Source of the DNA: Phycisphaerae bacterium
GTDB lineage: Bacteria > Planctomycetota > Phycisphaerae > Phycisphaerales > SM1A02
DNA: 64,000 bases
Reading direction: 5' to 3'
NCBI GenBank assembly: GCA_002716385.1
Contig: PBAX01000027.1
Location: 62,001 to 126,000, forward strand
Shown: in pieces, positions 25,151 through 38,111 of the stretch
How the letters are laid out: each line of letters begins with the position of its first letter
How positions within the stretch are numbered: position 1 is the stretch's first letter
Translations under genes and position numbers: made by a program
The notes under the pieces: generated by a model
What the model was told of the DNA's origin: nothing
Database searches by the model: none
The model's input: only the letters and a program-made list of their open reading frames with translations

Positions 25151-26169
25151 TCACCGATCTCCAGCTCATCGATGACAGCCTGGATCTTCTGCCGAGCCTC
25201 TTCAAGGCCACCGGCAATCCTGGCACCGGAGGCATGCACATGCCCGCCACCTCCGAGTCGACCGGCCAGTTCACTGACATTCACGAACGGGCCACCTTGG
25301 TGCCGTGGCGGCTTCGATCGAAAACTGGCCTTGGTCTCGAGACCTGTTTCGCTGTACAGCAGTATCGAGAATTCGACTTCCATGATGACCATAGGAATGT
25401 TTACCGTGCCCGCCAGTTCGCCCGAATTGGCCGATGTCCTCTGGAAATCCTCGGGCCCCAGCTGCATGATCGAGCCGCGGCCGCCAAGGACATACTCGAG
25501 TGAATTCATGGCGATCGCCTGAAGCGCGATCCTGCTGGGGCGAGCCGTCTCCTCGATCGAGCGAAAGAGACCATCACGATCGATGTCGAGTTCCAGCAGC
25601 CGCGAGGCTACTGAGAAGGCGCGAGCATCCGCATTGCTGTGACGGAACCAGCCCGTGTCGGTTGCGAGCCCGCAGAACAACGCCTCTGCAACGCTTGCCT
25701 GACCACCCTGGATCTCGATATCCATGGCATCAAGAACCTGCAGCACGAGCATGGTCGCGGACGCCGCTGTCGGATCCACGTATCGAAACGCCCCGGTGTC
25801 ATCACCGGAAGCATGGTGGTCGATGACGATCACATGATCATGTCGTTCGCGCAGCCACTCATCGATCAGGGACACCTGACTGAAGGCGCCGGTGTCGACC
25901 ATAAGCACAAGATCCTCACCGGATGGTGGCATCTGCTGCTCGGCGTTCAACCAGGGTGTCTCGCCCGCCACAGCCCGCATGGACGCGGTCACCGGACCCA
26001 TCAGAAGAATGTCCACCTCAATGCGTGGTTCAAGCGCTCGCTTGAAAGCAAGCACGGACCCCATCGCATCACCGTCGGGCTTGGCATGGGTTGTGACGAC
26101 GATCCGCTTCGATTCGGAGATCCGCTGGGCAATCGTCTTGAGGTCGCAGTTGGATTCGTAAGTGAACAT
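25147..26169 (-). CDS. nrnA: DHH/DHHA1 phosphoesterase, NrnA-type oligoribonuclease/pAp phosphatase
   Basis: Cytoplasmic Mn-dependent phosphoesterase of 340 residues that degrades nanoRNAs or pAp. The DHH metal motifs are in order: THAKPDGDAMGS, MVDTGAFSQ, VIVIDHHASGDD and FCGLATDTGWFRHSN. The DHHA1 glycine-rich motif GRLGGGGHVHASGA is near the C-terminus. ribF lies 13 bases upstream; ribF with nrnA is a familiar pairing in many bacteria. The small membrane protein gene overlaps by four bases downstream, making this the link between a housekeeping pair and the MoxR/VWA run. Confidence 0.9.
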   Translation of the reverse strand: MFTYESNCDLKTIAQRISESKRIVVTTHAKPDGDAMGSVLAFKRALEPRIEVDILLMGPVTASMRAVAGETPWLNAEQQMPPSGEDLVLMVDTGAFSQVSLIDEWLRERHDHVIVIDHHASGDDTGAFRYVDPTAASATMLVLQVLDAMDIEIQGGQASVAEALFCGLATDTGWFRHSNADARAFSVASRLLELDIDRDGLFRSIEETARPSRIALQAIAMNSLEYVLGGRGSIMQLGPEDFQRTSANSGELAGTVNIPMVIMEVEFSILLYSETGLETKASFRSKPPRHQGGPFVNVSELAGRLGGGGHVHASGARIAGGLEEARQKIQAVIDELEIGE

Positions 26170-26182
26170 CTTGATGAAGACT

Positions 26183-27082
26183 CTACACGCTCAGCAGCGA
26201 ACGGATGTCGCGAAGGTCCCCTTCGATCGCCTCGACAAGCTCATCGATCGATTCGTAGACGATCTGGTCACGAAGACGATGCCTCAGGCCAACCCGCAGA
26301 GTCCATCCGTAGTCGCCGACCTGCCCCTGGAAATCAAGAAGATGGACCTCGAATGACCTGCCACCATCCTCAAAGGTGGGATTCGTCCCGATACTGATGG
26401 CAGCCATGTACTCGTCGCCTGATTCCAGCGTGGCTATTCCCGCATAAACCCCATCTGCCGGACAGAGCAGTTCACCAAGATCGAGATTGGCGGTGGGACA
26501 TCCGATCTCGCGTCCCCGTTGCGCCCCCTGGATGACCTGACCTTCCACCTGCCATGGTTGATTCAGCAGACAGGCCGCCGCTTCGACATTTCCGTCAAGC
26601 AGCATCCCCCTGATCGTCGAACTTCGGGCAGGCACTCGCGAACCATCCGGCAGGGTCGCCTCCACTTCCTTCGCCTCATGAACCTCAAAGTCAAGTCGAA
26701 CACCTTCCGATCTGAGCAACCCCATATCTCCTGATCGAGCGACACCGAATCGAAAGTCGGAACCTTCGATTATGTGATCCGGATGAATTCGATCGACCAT
26801 CTCCTCGATGAACGCCACCGGCGACATTCCAAGGCGAGCGGCCGTTGGCTCCAAGATCACGACCTCGTCAACGCCCGCTTCCAGCAAGGCCCGTTCACGC
26901 TGATGCGCGGTCATCAAGCGAGGCGGGACACTGGATGGATTGAGAATCACCGCCGGCGAAGGTTCGAAGGTGACGACGACAACCGAACCGTCGGGACCCG
27001 ACAGATCACGAGCCTGGTCGATAATCGCCCTGTGCCCCAGATGGAGACCGTCAAACATGCCTATGGACATGGAAGTTGGCAT
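26183..27082 (-). CDS. ribF: Bifunctional riboflavin kinase / FAD synthetase
   Basis: Makes FMN from riboflavin and FAD from FMN. The 299-residue protein has the nucleotidyltransferase motif GMFDGLHLGH almost at the N-terminus, VVTFEPSP, HIIEGSDFRFG and STIRGML. The riboflavin kinase domain contains GREIGCPTANLDLG and ADGVYAGIATL. The N-terminus is some 15 residues shorter than in E. coli, starting right at the first strand. A TAGTCT box six bases before the ATG fits a leaderless start and supports it. It is the first gene of the long minus-strand run and is divergent from the glutamate dehydrogenase gene. Confidence 0.93.
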   Translation of the reverse strand: MPTSMSIGMFDGLHLGHRAIIDQARDLSGPDGSVVVVTFEPSPAVILNPSSVPPRLMTAHQRERALLEAGVDEVVILEPTAARLGMSPVAFIEEMVDRIHPDHIIEGSDFRFGVARSGDMGLLRSEGVRLDFEVHEAKEVEATLPDGSRVPARSSTIRGMLLDGNVEAAACLLNQPWQVEGQVIQGAQRGREIGCPTANLDLGELLCPADGVYAGIATLESGDEYMAAISIGTNPTFEDGGRSFEVHLLDFQGQVGDYGWTLRVGLRHRLRDQIVYESIDELVEAIEGDLRDIRSLLSV

Positions 27083-27088
27083 CCGGGG

Positions 27089-27094
27089 AGACTA
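27089..27094 (-). promoter_or_regulatory. -10-like box TAGTCT of ribF
   Basis: TAGTCT on the minus strand is six bases from the ribF ATG, with no Shine-Dalgarno between. It would drive the long ribF-to-pyrD run as a leaderless transcript. Confidence 0.42.
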
Positions 27095-27185
27095 ACAGGC
27101 TCCGGACGGCTCGTCGGCAACGGCTTTCTACGAACTTTGTGCCCTCTGGTGGACAATCTGATTGCATGGGCTTCGGGGGGGCGGA

Positions 27186-27191
27186 TACACT
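27186..27191 (+). promoter_or_regulatory. -10-like box TACACT of the glutamate dehydrogenase gene
   Basis: TACACT lies six bases before the ATG at 27198, the same box and spacing as at murD. A weak -35 (TTGCAT, 27162-27167) is 18 bases upstream. No Shine-Dalgarno is visible. Confidence 0.48.
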
Positions 27192-27197
27192 TCCGCG

Positions 27198-30172
<2,975 letters not shown>

Positions 30173-30176
<4 letters not shown>

Positions 30177-31618
30177 TTGTCCAGTGCGTCCTGCTTTTGG
30201 CCGCCGTGATCTTTCTTGGCGAAGGTGAAACCTCATCATCTAATGACGCCCCCACTGCGAACAGCAATTCCAGCGAGCCAGCGACAACCGTTTCGAACAG
30301 CAACGGCTCTGAAACCGGGGAGCGGGCTCCCCTTCCGAGAGTGATCGTCTACTCATCGAGACTCCGCTCTTTTTCCGGCCATGTGCTGGAGGAGGACAGC
30401 GAGATGATTCGGATCCGCAAAATCGACGGAACCGAAGATCGGTTCGACAAGTCCCTCCTTATCACCATCGCGAGATTGCACGATGTGGAGGAACCAGTCC
30501 ATGCCGCGGTGCTCCTGAACGACGGCTCGAGAAAGGAAGGCATGCTTGAACTCGATTCGTTCGATGCCGTCCATCTCCGAATCTACAACACACTGCATCG
30601 ATATCCGCGTGAGCAGGTCCGGCTCGTCAAGATCCTCCCCAGCTTCGAAGAGGAACTGGCGTGGATACGAAGCCGGTTGGACACGGATGATCCAAAGGAA
30701 CATCTGGAATTCTGCAAATGGCTCATCAGGCAGGACAAACTGGTTGAAGCACGGGACGAACTCAACCAGCTAATTGAAAGACATCAGTCCGCGTTGGCGA
30801 TGAGGGAGCTCCGGAAAGTGGAAGCGAGTCTTGCGATCCGGGAGGATTCCGAGAAAGCAGGTTCCTCCGAAGGAGATGAACAGGATGAACAATCCCCCAT
30901 GCCTCCGCTCGTCACGGAATCCGATGTGAACCTTATTCGTGTCTATGAAATCGATCTGGAGAATCCGCCGAAGATGCGGATTCCTAAATCGACCATCGAG
31001 GCCTTGATCGATCAATACGGCGCCAGTTCACTGATTCCATCAGATGAGAAATCCCGGAAGGCAATGTTGGACTACCCGCCACAGGACATTCTCGAGATCA
31101 TGTTCCAGCTTCGAGCCCGGAACCTCTACAACGAGGTCGAAGTCCTCACGGAACCGGACAGTCTCAAGAACTTTCGCAAACGCATCCACGACAACTGGCT
31201 GTTGAACAGATGTGGCTCGCGGGCTTGTCACGGAGGGCCTCCCGAGCGGGCTGGCCGATTCCGTCTACATCAAATGTCACGACTTGATGATCAGGTCAGA
31301 GCCAGCAATCTGTTGACGCTGAACAGACTGGAAATCGATGGACATCGGATGCTTGACTGGTCCGAACCGGAGAAGTCCCTCCTCTACCAGTACGCCCTTC
31401 CTCGCCAGAAGGCCACCATGCCCCATCCCGAGGTCAACGGCTGGAAACCCATCTTCACACCTGGTGCCCGTACCTTGAAAAGGGCCTATCAGGAGTGGGT
31501 CGATGGAATGATGAGCCATCATCACAAGGACTGGCCGGTGGCCTACACCCCATGGTCACCCCCGGAACAGGTCGATCTGCCGCCAATACCGGCCGAAACC
31601 CCTCAGGAAACCAGATAG
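30173..31618 (+). CDS. Exported protein with a CxxxxCH heme-like motif
   Basis: 481 residues, no named family recognised. An N-terminal hydrophobic segment (VQCVLLLAAVIFLGEG) should export or anchor it, followed by a Ser/Asn-rich linker. The middle shows strand-rich repeats (SGHVLEEDSEMIRIR, GMLELDSFDAVHLRIYNT) and a helical region. The C-terminal part holds NRCGSRACHGG, a CxxxxCH motif of the kind that can bind c-type heme, and late methionines such as KATMPHPEVNG could act as a distal ligand. This layout recalls planctomycete secreted cytochrome-like proteins. The GTG start overlaps the glutamate dehydrogenase stop, so the two are translationally coupled, an odd pairing. Confidence 0.7.
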
Positions 31619-31690
31619 AGCCTCGATCCAGAAGATGCCGCTGGCTGCCATCGGATACACTCCTCGACTCGATACCCGTGAGGAGATTCC

Positions 31691-33617
31691 ATGAGATTTC
31701 ACTTCATTCGAATTGCCGCCTTGTGCCTGATCGCCTGCCCCTTCCTGACGACTACGGGGTGCGATGATGCCGATGCGGCAAACCGCCTGACAGTAGCCAA
31801 CCAGCTCAAGGCAGCTGCCGATCTCGCTTTTCTGGCTGACTCCAGCGCTGATCTCAACAAGGTCTCGCTTTCCCTTCAAGCCATCAAGGGTGGAACCGAC
31901 AAGCAGATGGCCACTCGGGATCGATTGCTCGCCTCAATCCAGATGCACGAGGCCGTCCTTAAAATGGGCGACATCGAGAAGGCGGAGATCGGCCTTCGCC
32001 ATGATCTGGTCCGCCTTCGTGCCATGGCATTTGCATCGGAACGACTCGCCACCTTCTCGGCTGCTCGTGAGAAGGTCTCCGGTCCCGTCAACACGCCCCA
32101 GCTGAATGAACGGCGTGAACAGATTCGATCCCAGATCGAGCAACTTCGCAACCAGGCGAATCAGATTGATGCACCTGTGGTTGAAAGCGTGCAATCTCTG
32201 CAGAGGTCCGATGAGGAAGTGCTGAAACTACATCGACAGGCCAATCGACTTCGCGAGGAAGCAGCGATGGCCGATCCGGTCAATCGATTCGACATCATCC
32301 AACAGGCCATCGACCTCGAGCGGCAGGCCGATCGCATCGAAGCTGAGATGATGCGGAGGGAACTCTCGCTTGAGCTGGTTCAGCAACCTGCCAAGGAGAT
32401 GATGGATCGCTCACAGGCGGATCTCGAGGGAATGCTGGCTGAAATCGACGCCGCTCAGGACGATCTACAGACACTGTCTCGTCAGATGGCCGACTCCGCC
32501 GCCAAGGGCCGAGCGTCCCTGCAGGAGATGGACGCCAAGATCACCGAGCTCAGCAACGACATGGCGGATCGCTACAACGATTTGCAGACGGACTATCAGG
32601 AGGCTGAGAAAAAGCTCGCGTCGGCAGCAACGTATGCACGCAAGGGTGGCAAGAGTGATGGAAGACTGGGCCGTGAAACCCAGACGCGACTGAAGGCTCA
32701 GATCCAACTCGCACAAGCAGATCTGGGCTTGATGCAGGTACGTGGTCTGGATGAATGGATCCGAATCCTCAACATGCTCTCGATGAACGATGATCTGGGC
32801 AATCGGGATGCCTGGAAACTGCAGGCCGAGGAGGCCACCAAGCGACGCGACGCGATCGCCGAGAAGACGGTCAAATTCATCGACCAGTCGCTTGAATCGG
32901 GCGCCCAGTCCAAGCTGATCAACGAGACACGAACCAACATGGAAGCCGCCAAGGCCTTTTTGGCCGGCGAAAAGGTCGAGTCGACCAAGCGGATGGCGAT
33001 CGATCCGAAGCGTTCCGCCCCATCCGCACGATCGACCTCGTCCAAACCCACCAGCACCGATGCCACAGGGTATCCATCGGTGGATTCGCTCGTCTCAGGC
33101 ATCAACATGATGCTCAGGAATGCTCAGGCCAGCACCATCAAGCAAAACATGGCGAAAGTCACCTACTTCAGCGATCCTGCGAGTAACTCAATCGAGGATC
33201 AGGAACGGTTTATGGATCTTGTGGAAAAACTGGATGATGCCGCAAAGGTGAAATCCCTCAAACTGAGCGGAACACTCGGCATGACGGCTTCGTTGAGCGG
33301 GTTAAGCGGCGGAATGGATCAGATGATGACCCAGATCATGAAGAGCGTCAGGCTTTCCAACCCCACCGAAAATGGAGACAGGGGGAGTGTCACGGTCACG
33401 TCTTCATTCGCGGGAATGGAGCAAAGTGACTCAGTGGCGCTGATCAAGGTCGATGGCAAGTGGTTCATCGACGGGGATTCCGATTCTGGGCTTGGACTTG
33501 GAAACGAGCCTCAAATCGACTTCTCGAGCTTGAATTCAAGCATCGAAAAGATCACCAACGACATCAAGTTGGGCAAGATTAAACCCCAGAGCGAACTTGA
33601 CGAGGCCATCAAGCCTC

Positions 33618-33646
<29 letters not shown>
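31691..33646 (+). CDS. Coiled-coil lipoprotein, unknown
   Basis: 651 residues. The signal sequence LCLIACPFLTTTGCDD ends in a lipobox-like cysteine. Residues about 40-420 are nearly all helical, rich in Glu, Gln, Ala and Arg, with several coiled-coil blocks (NERREQIRSQIEQLRNQANQ, MMDRSQADLEGMLAEIDAAQ). A low-complexity Ser/Thr linker (about 436-455) separates it from a globular C-terminal domain containing WFIDGDSDSGLG. GAGGAG lies upstream of the ATG. It could be a periplasmic spacer or chaperone-like scaffold. The last 29 bases overlap queG on the other strand. Confidence 0.75.
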
Positions 33647-34712
<1,066 letters not shown>

Positions 34713-34722
34713 GGCCTGCGGA

Positions 34723-36927
34723 TCAACAGGCCGTGTCCTCGAGATCATTGCCGACCGGCACGAGTCCCGCATGCGCGACCAGTAGTGTTCGTGGCCCGTA
34801 CTCGTCGAAATCGATGGTGGCGGTGAGTCCACGAGGCCTAGACATCAATCGCTTGATGCGCCCGAGCCCGAAGCGTGGATGTTCCACCTGATCGCCCAGC
34901 TTGAACTCTCTGGCAGCGGCCGCGTAATCGAAGTCCTCGGGTGGCGTGGACATGGTCTGCCCCCATGACGCTTCCGGCTGACCACAGGAGATGTGATCCG
35001 CCGGGATCTCGTCGATGAAGACGCTCCCCATGGTTCGATCGCGAATGCCACGCTGGGTCCGCATCATCGCACGAGTCATCAGCAGATCACGTCGGGCTCG
35101 GGTCATGCCCACGTAACACAGTCGCCGCTCCTCCTCCAGAGCCTCTGGATCGCTGATCGATCGCATGTGGGGAAGCACCCCCTGCTCAAGACCGGCGATG
35201 GCGACGACGTCGAATTCCAGACCCTTGGCGGCATGCAGCGACATGAGCGTGACGGATCCGTTCTCCGGATCCACGGCATCGGCATCGCTGACCAACGCGA
35301 TCGATTCAAGCCAATGCGCCAGCTGTCTTCTCACATCCGGCAATGAACCATCTTCATCCGGTTCGATCTGGAGATCCGCTGCGGCACTGACCAGTTCCGC
35401 CAGGTTCTCGATGCGATCCTCGCCATCCTCGGAATCGACCAGCGATGACTCAAGACCCGAGTCGCGCAGCACCATCGAGACCAGATCCGCCAGATCGAGT
35501 CCGAGCAACGAGCCCTCCATCGCCTCGAGCCATCCGTTGACCATCTCGCTGAATCGGCCCAAGGCCTTGCGTGCGCGATCTGTCAGCGTGGGGACCGCAT
35601 GTGGCTGCCGCAACGCTTCGCCAAACCGGATACCGTTCGCGCGTGCATGCGCATCAAGACGATCAAGCGTGGTCTTGCCGATTCCCCGTGTGGGAACATT
35701 GATGATCCGCCTCAGGGCAATCTCATCGTTGGGATTGAGGATCAATCTGAGATAGGCAAGGGCATCCTTGACTTCACGGCGTTCGTAGAAGGCCGTGCCA
35801 CGAGCCACCACGTGCGGAATCGAGGATCTTCGAAATGCATCCTCAAGGACACGACTGAAGCTATTCACGCGGTACAGAACCGCCATCTCCCGCCAGGGTC
35901 GCCCCGCCTCCGAAGCCGTCCGGAAGTGCTCCACGATGGTGTCCGCCTCGACGTGCTCATCGGGACAGGTGCGGAATTCGACGATGGCACCGTCCTCCAT
36001 CTCGGTATGCAGATCCTTGTGGCGATGCGATTGGTTGTGGGAGACCAGACCTGCGGCAGCCTTGACGATGTGTCCCGTACTTCTGAAGTTTCGCCCCAGA
36101 TGCACGACCTTGGCATCGGGATAGTGGGCCTCGAAGTCGAGGATGTTCCGAATGTCGGCGCCACGCCATCGATAGATCGATTGATCCGGATCACCCACCA
36201 CGCAGATGTTCCGGTGCCCCTTGGCCAGCCCGGAGGCGATCACGAACTGCGCGAAGTTGGTGTCCTGATATTCATCGACCAGGATGTACTGCCATCGGCG
36301 TGCGAATGAAGCACGCACGTCTTCATCATCACGAAGGAGATGCGCCACATGACGAAGAAGATCGTCGAAATCCATGGCATCGTTTTCACGAAGAAGCGCC
36401 TCGTAGCGGGTGTACACCTTGGCGATCATGCGATCGTTGAAATCCATCGCGTCCGCTTCAAATGCAGCGGCATTCTGCAACTTGTTCTTCGCCGAGGAGA
36501 TGACCGAGAGAACCGATGCCGGCGGCCAGTTGGAAGTGCTCAATCCCGCATCGACGACCGCACGCTTGGCGGCATCGCGCTGATCGGAGGTGTCCCAGAT
36601 CGAGTAGTTCGGTGATACACCGGCGGCATCCGACCAGATTCTCAACTGACGTGCGCAGAACGCATGGAACGTACTGACCTGCATGCCACCGGTGACTTCC
36701 TCACCAAGCAGTTGCTCGACACGTTCACGCATCTGCCTGGCGGCCTTGTTCGTGAAGGTGAGCGCCAGAATGCCCGCGGGATCGACCCCGGAGGCGACCA
36801 GATGCGCAATCCGTCGTGTCACGACCATCGTCTTGCCGGAGCCGGGCCCTGCCAGAACCAACAAAGGGCCCTCATGCGTCGAAACAGCCGCTGACTGGGC
36901 GTCGGTCAAACCATCCAGAAGTGTCAT
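34723..36927 (-). CDS. UvrD/PcrA-type DNA helicase
   Basis: Superfamily 1A 3'-5' DNA helicase for excision and mismatch repair and for clearing RecA or stalled transcription. The 734-residue protein has Walker A AGPGSGKT (26-33), ALTFTNKAARQMRERV, Walker B ILVDEYQDTNF, VVGDPDQSIYRWRGA, VHLGRNFRSTG, VTLMSLHAAKGLEFDVV and RRLCYVGMTRARRDLL. The C-terminal tail GDQVEHPRFGLGRI is typical of PcrA/UvrD. GGAGG precedes the ATG by six bases. It is divergent from dcd; I saw no clear SOS box between them. queG follows. Confidence 0.94.
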   Translation of the reverse strand: MTLLDGLTDAQSAAVSTHEGPLLVLAGPGSGKTMVVTRRIAHLVASGVDPAGILALTFTNKAARQMRERVEQLLGEEVTGGMQVSTFHAFCARQLRIWSDAAGVSPNYSIWDTSDQRDAAKRAVVDAGLSTSNWPPASVLSVISSAKNKLQNAAAFEADAMDFNDRMIAKVYTRYEALLRENDAMDFDDLLRHVAHLLRDDEDVRASFARRWQYILVDEYQDTNFAQFVIASGLAKGHRNICVVGDPDQSIYRWRGADIRNILDFEAHYPDAKVVHLGRNFRSTGHIVKAAAGLVSHNQSHRHKDLHTEMEDGAIVEFRTCPDEHVEADTIVEHFRTASEAGRPWREMAVLYRVNSFSRVLEDAFRRSSIPHVVARGTAFYERREVKDALAYLRLILNPNDEIALRRIINVPTRGIGKTTLDRLDAHARANGIRFGEALRQPHAVPTLTDRARKALGRFSEMVNGWLEAMEGSLLGLDLADLVSMVLRDSGLESSLVDSEDGEDRIENLAELVSAAADLQIEPDEDGSLPDVRRQLAHWLESIALVSDADAVDPENGSVTLMSLHAAKGLEFDVVAIAGLEQGVLPHMRSISDPEALEEERRLCYVGMTRARRDLLMTRAMMRTQRGIRDRTMGSVFIDEIPADHISCGQPEASWGQTMSTPPEDFDYAAAAREFKLGDQVEHPRFGLGRIKRLMSRPRGLTATIDFDEYGPRTLLVAHAGLVPVGNDLEDTAC

Positions 36928-37109
36928 TCAGGCCTCCAAAGCATGTCCCTTGATGGTATCAGGCCCTAGATATGGGGCTGAAATTCAGAAAAAACCCCGT
37001 TAAAAGACCCATCAGACAGGTTTTCCACCTATTTGGCACCGGTTCAGGTTTATGAAAATAGGCTCGTAAAGCCCTTTCAGAGCGGCACTAAGGGGTCATT
37101 TTAACCGAA

Positions 37110-37125
37110 TCACAAGATTGTGTGC
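37110..37125 (+). promoter_or_regulatory. NrdR-box-like site 1
   Basis: The 16 bases from 37110 carry CACAAGATTGTG, an inverted repeat with arms CACAA/TTGTG. They match the known NrdR consensus (aCACwAtATaTwGtGt) at 11 of 16 positions by my alignment. Its start is 31 bases from that of the second site, three helical turns, which is the known spacing of paired NrdR boxes. Confidence 0.5.
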
Positions 37126-37140
37126 CTGCGATTGTTGCAG

Positions 37141-37156
37141 CCACAAGATGTAGTAG
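37141..37156 (+). promoter_or_regulatory. NrdR-box-like site 2
   Basis: The 16 bases from 37141 repeat the CACAAGAT core of site 1 and match the NrdR consensus at 11 of 16 positions. It sits between a possible -35 (TTGTTG, 37132-37137) and a possible -10 (TACGAT, 37157-37162; 19-base spacer), so a bound repressor would block that promoter. Confidence 0.5.
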
Positions 37157-37161
37157 TACGA

Positions 37162-37268
37162 TACGACCCCTGTGAGGCAACCGGTTTTAATGGGTATTTG
37201 AGCGACCTTGATGCCCTTCCCGACCCTTGCAGGGGGACTTGTCGGCTGTGGGCGGGAGACCTGTCGTA
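37162..37268 (+). ncRNA. Candidate structured leader of dcd-nrdJ with a B12-box-like end
   Basis: The stem TACGAC/GTCGTA (37162-37167 with 37263-37268) encloses about 95 bases. Inside, GCCC/GGGC (37213-37216 with 37250-37253) and CCGAC/GTCGG (37220-37224 with 37241-37245) stack into an arm topped by CCCT/AGGG. The 3' side, GGGCGGGAGACCTGTC (37250-37265), resembles the B12 box of cobalamin riboswitches. The other conserved core elements of that riboswitch were not found, and the element is short, so it may be a variant, a different leader, or chance. Confidence 0.28.
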
Positions 37269-37427
37269 AACCTGATTGGTGCAAAGGAACATCGACGCAG
37301 CCATAACTGAATTGAACATTCACAGCATTCAAAGATGAATGTGAATGCATGACCTGAAGGGATCCGGTGGGGATCGAGTCAGGAAATGAAAACCAGCTCT
37401 CCGCTGGAGTATTGGAGGAAGAGACCG

Positions 37428-38000
37428 ATGACCGTACTTAGTGACCAGCAGATCCTTGATGATGTTCGAATAGAACCTATTCAAGAATCGCAGCGTGGCG
37501 AAGGCGTGGTTTCATTCGGCGTATCGAGCTACGGGTACGACGTTCGTGTCGGAACGCATTTCAAGATCTTCACCAACACCACATCTGGTGGCGTTGCGAT
37601 TGTCGATCCCAAGCGTTTCACCGACGATCTCTTCGTCGAGGTCGACACCAGCAAGACCGGCGCTGATCACGTCATCATTCCTCCAAACAGTTTTGCTCTG
37701 GCCGCTACCGTGGAATGGATCGAGGTTCCACGCGACGTCCTGGCGATCTGTGTCGGAAAGAGCACCTATGCACGTTGCGGACTGGTCGTGAACGTCACCC
37801 CGCTGGAGCCCGAGTGGCGAGGCAAGGTCACACTCGAGATCAGCAACACCACCCCACTCCCAGCGAAGGTCTACGCGAACGAGGGAATCGCCCAGATGAT
37901 CTTCCTTCGTGCCAACCAGGTCTGTCGCACGAGCTATGCCGACCGGCAGGGCAAGTACCAGGATCAGGAGGGATTGACACTCCCGAAGATGCTGGACTAA
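37428..38000 (+). CDS. dcd: dCTP deaminase
   Basis: Deaminates dCTP to dUTP on the way to dTTP. The 190-residue protein has [14 protein letters not shown] at the N-terminus, the catalytic region [20 protein letters not shown], then [16 protein letters not shown] and the closing loop [10 protein letters not shown]. That is normal length for the family. The ATG at 37428 follows GGAGG by about eight bases and beats an upstream in-frame ATG. nrdJ begins 111 bases downstream on the same strand, pairing dCTP use with deoxynucleotide supply. Paired NrdR-like sites upstream suggest common control. Confidence 0.95.
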   Translation: MTVLSDQQILDDVRIEPIQESQRGEGVVSFGVSSYGYDVRVGTHFKIFTNTTSGGVAIVDPKRFTDDLFVEVDTSKTGADHVIIPPNSFALAATVEWIEVPRDVLAICVGKSTYARCGLVVNVTPLEPEWRGKVTLEISNTTPLPAKVYANEGIAQMIFLRANQVCRTSYADRQGKYQDQEGLTLPKMLD

Positions 38001-38111
38001 CCAGCGTCCCCAATGGTGTCAGATACGAGAGACGAAACAACCATCAATTGAACAGATCAGAGACTGATCGAAGCCACGGAAAAACAGTGCCACGGAAGGC
38101 CGGAATAAGAC

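Larger units (their letters stand above)
36928..37427. other. Regulatory intergenic region between uvrD and dcd
   Basis: Five hundred bases without a convincing gene. Short frames on the minus strand (37096-37350) lack start signals and overlap the regulatory sites. It contains two NrdR-box-like sites (37110-37125 and 37141-37156), a possible dcd promoter around them, a foldable leader (37162-37268), and the GGAGG ribosome-binding site of dcd at about 37413-37418. Confidence 0.6.

Noticed and set aside
37096-37350. Small minus-strand frames upstream of dcd
   Set aside because: They lack ribosome-binding sites, overlap the NrdR-like sites and leader stems, and resemble no protein.
36928-37427. 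LexA/SOS box between uvrD and dcd
   Set aside because: No paired half-sites of a known LexA type were seen on either strand.
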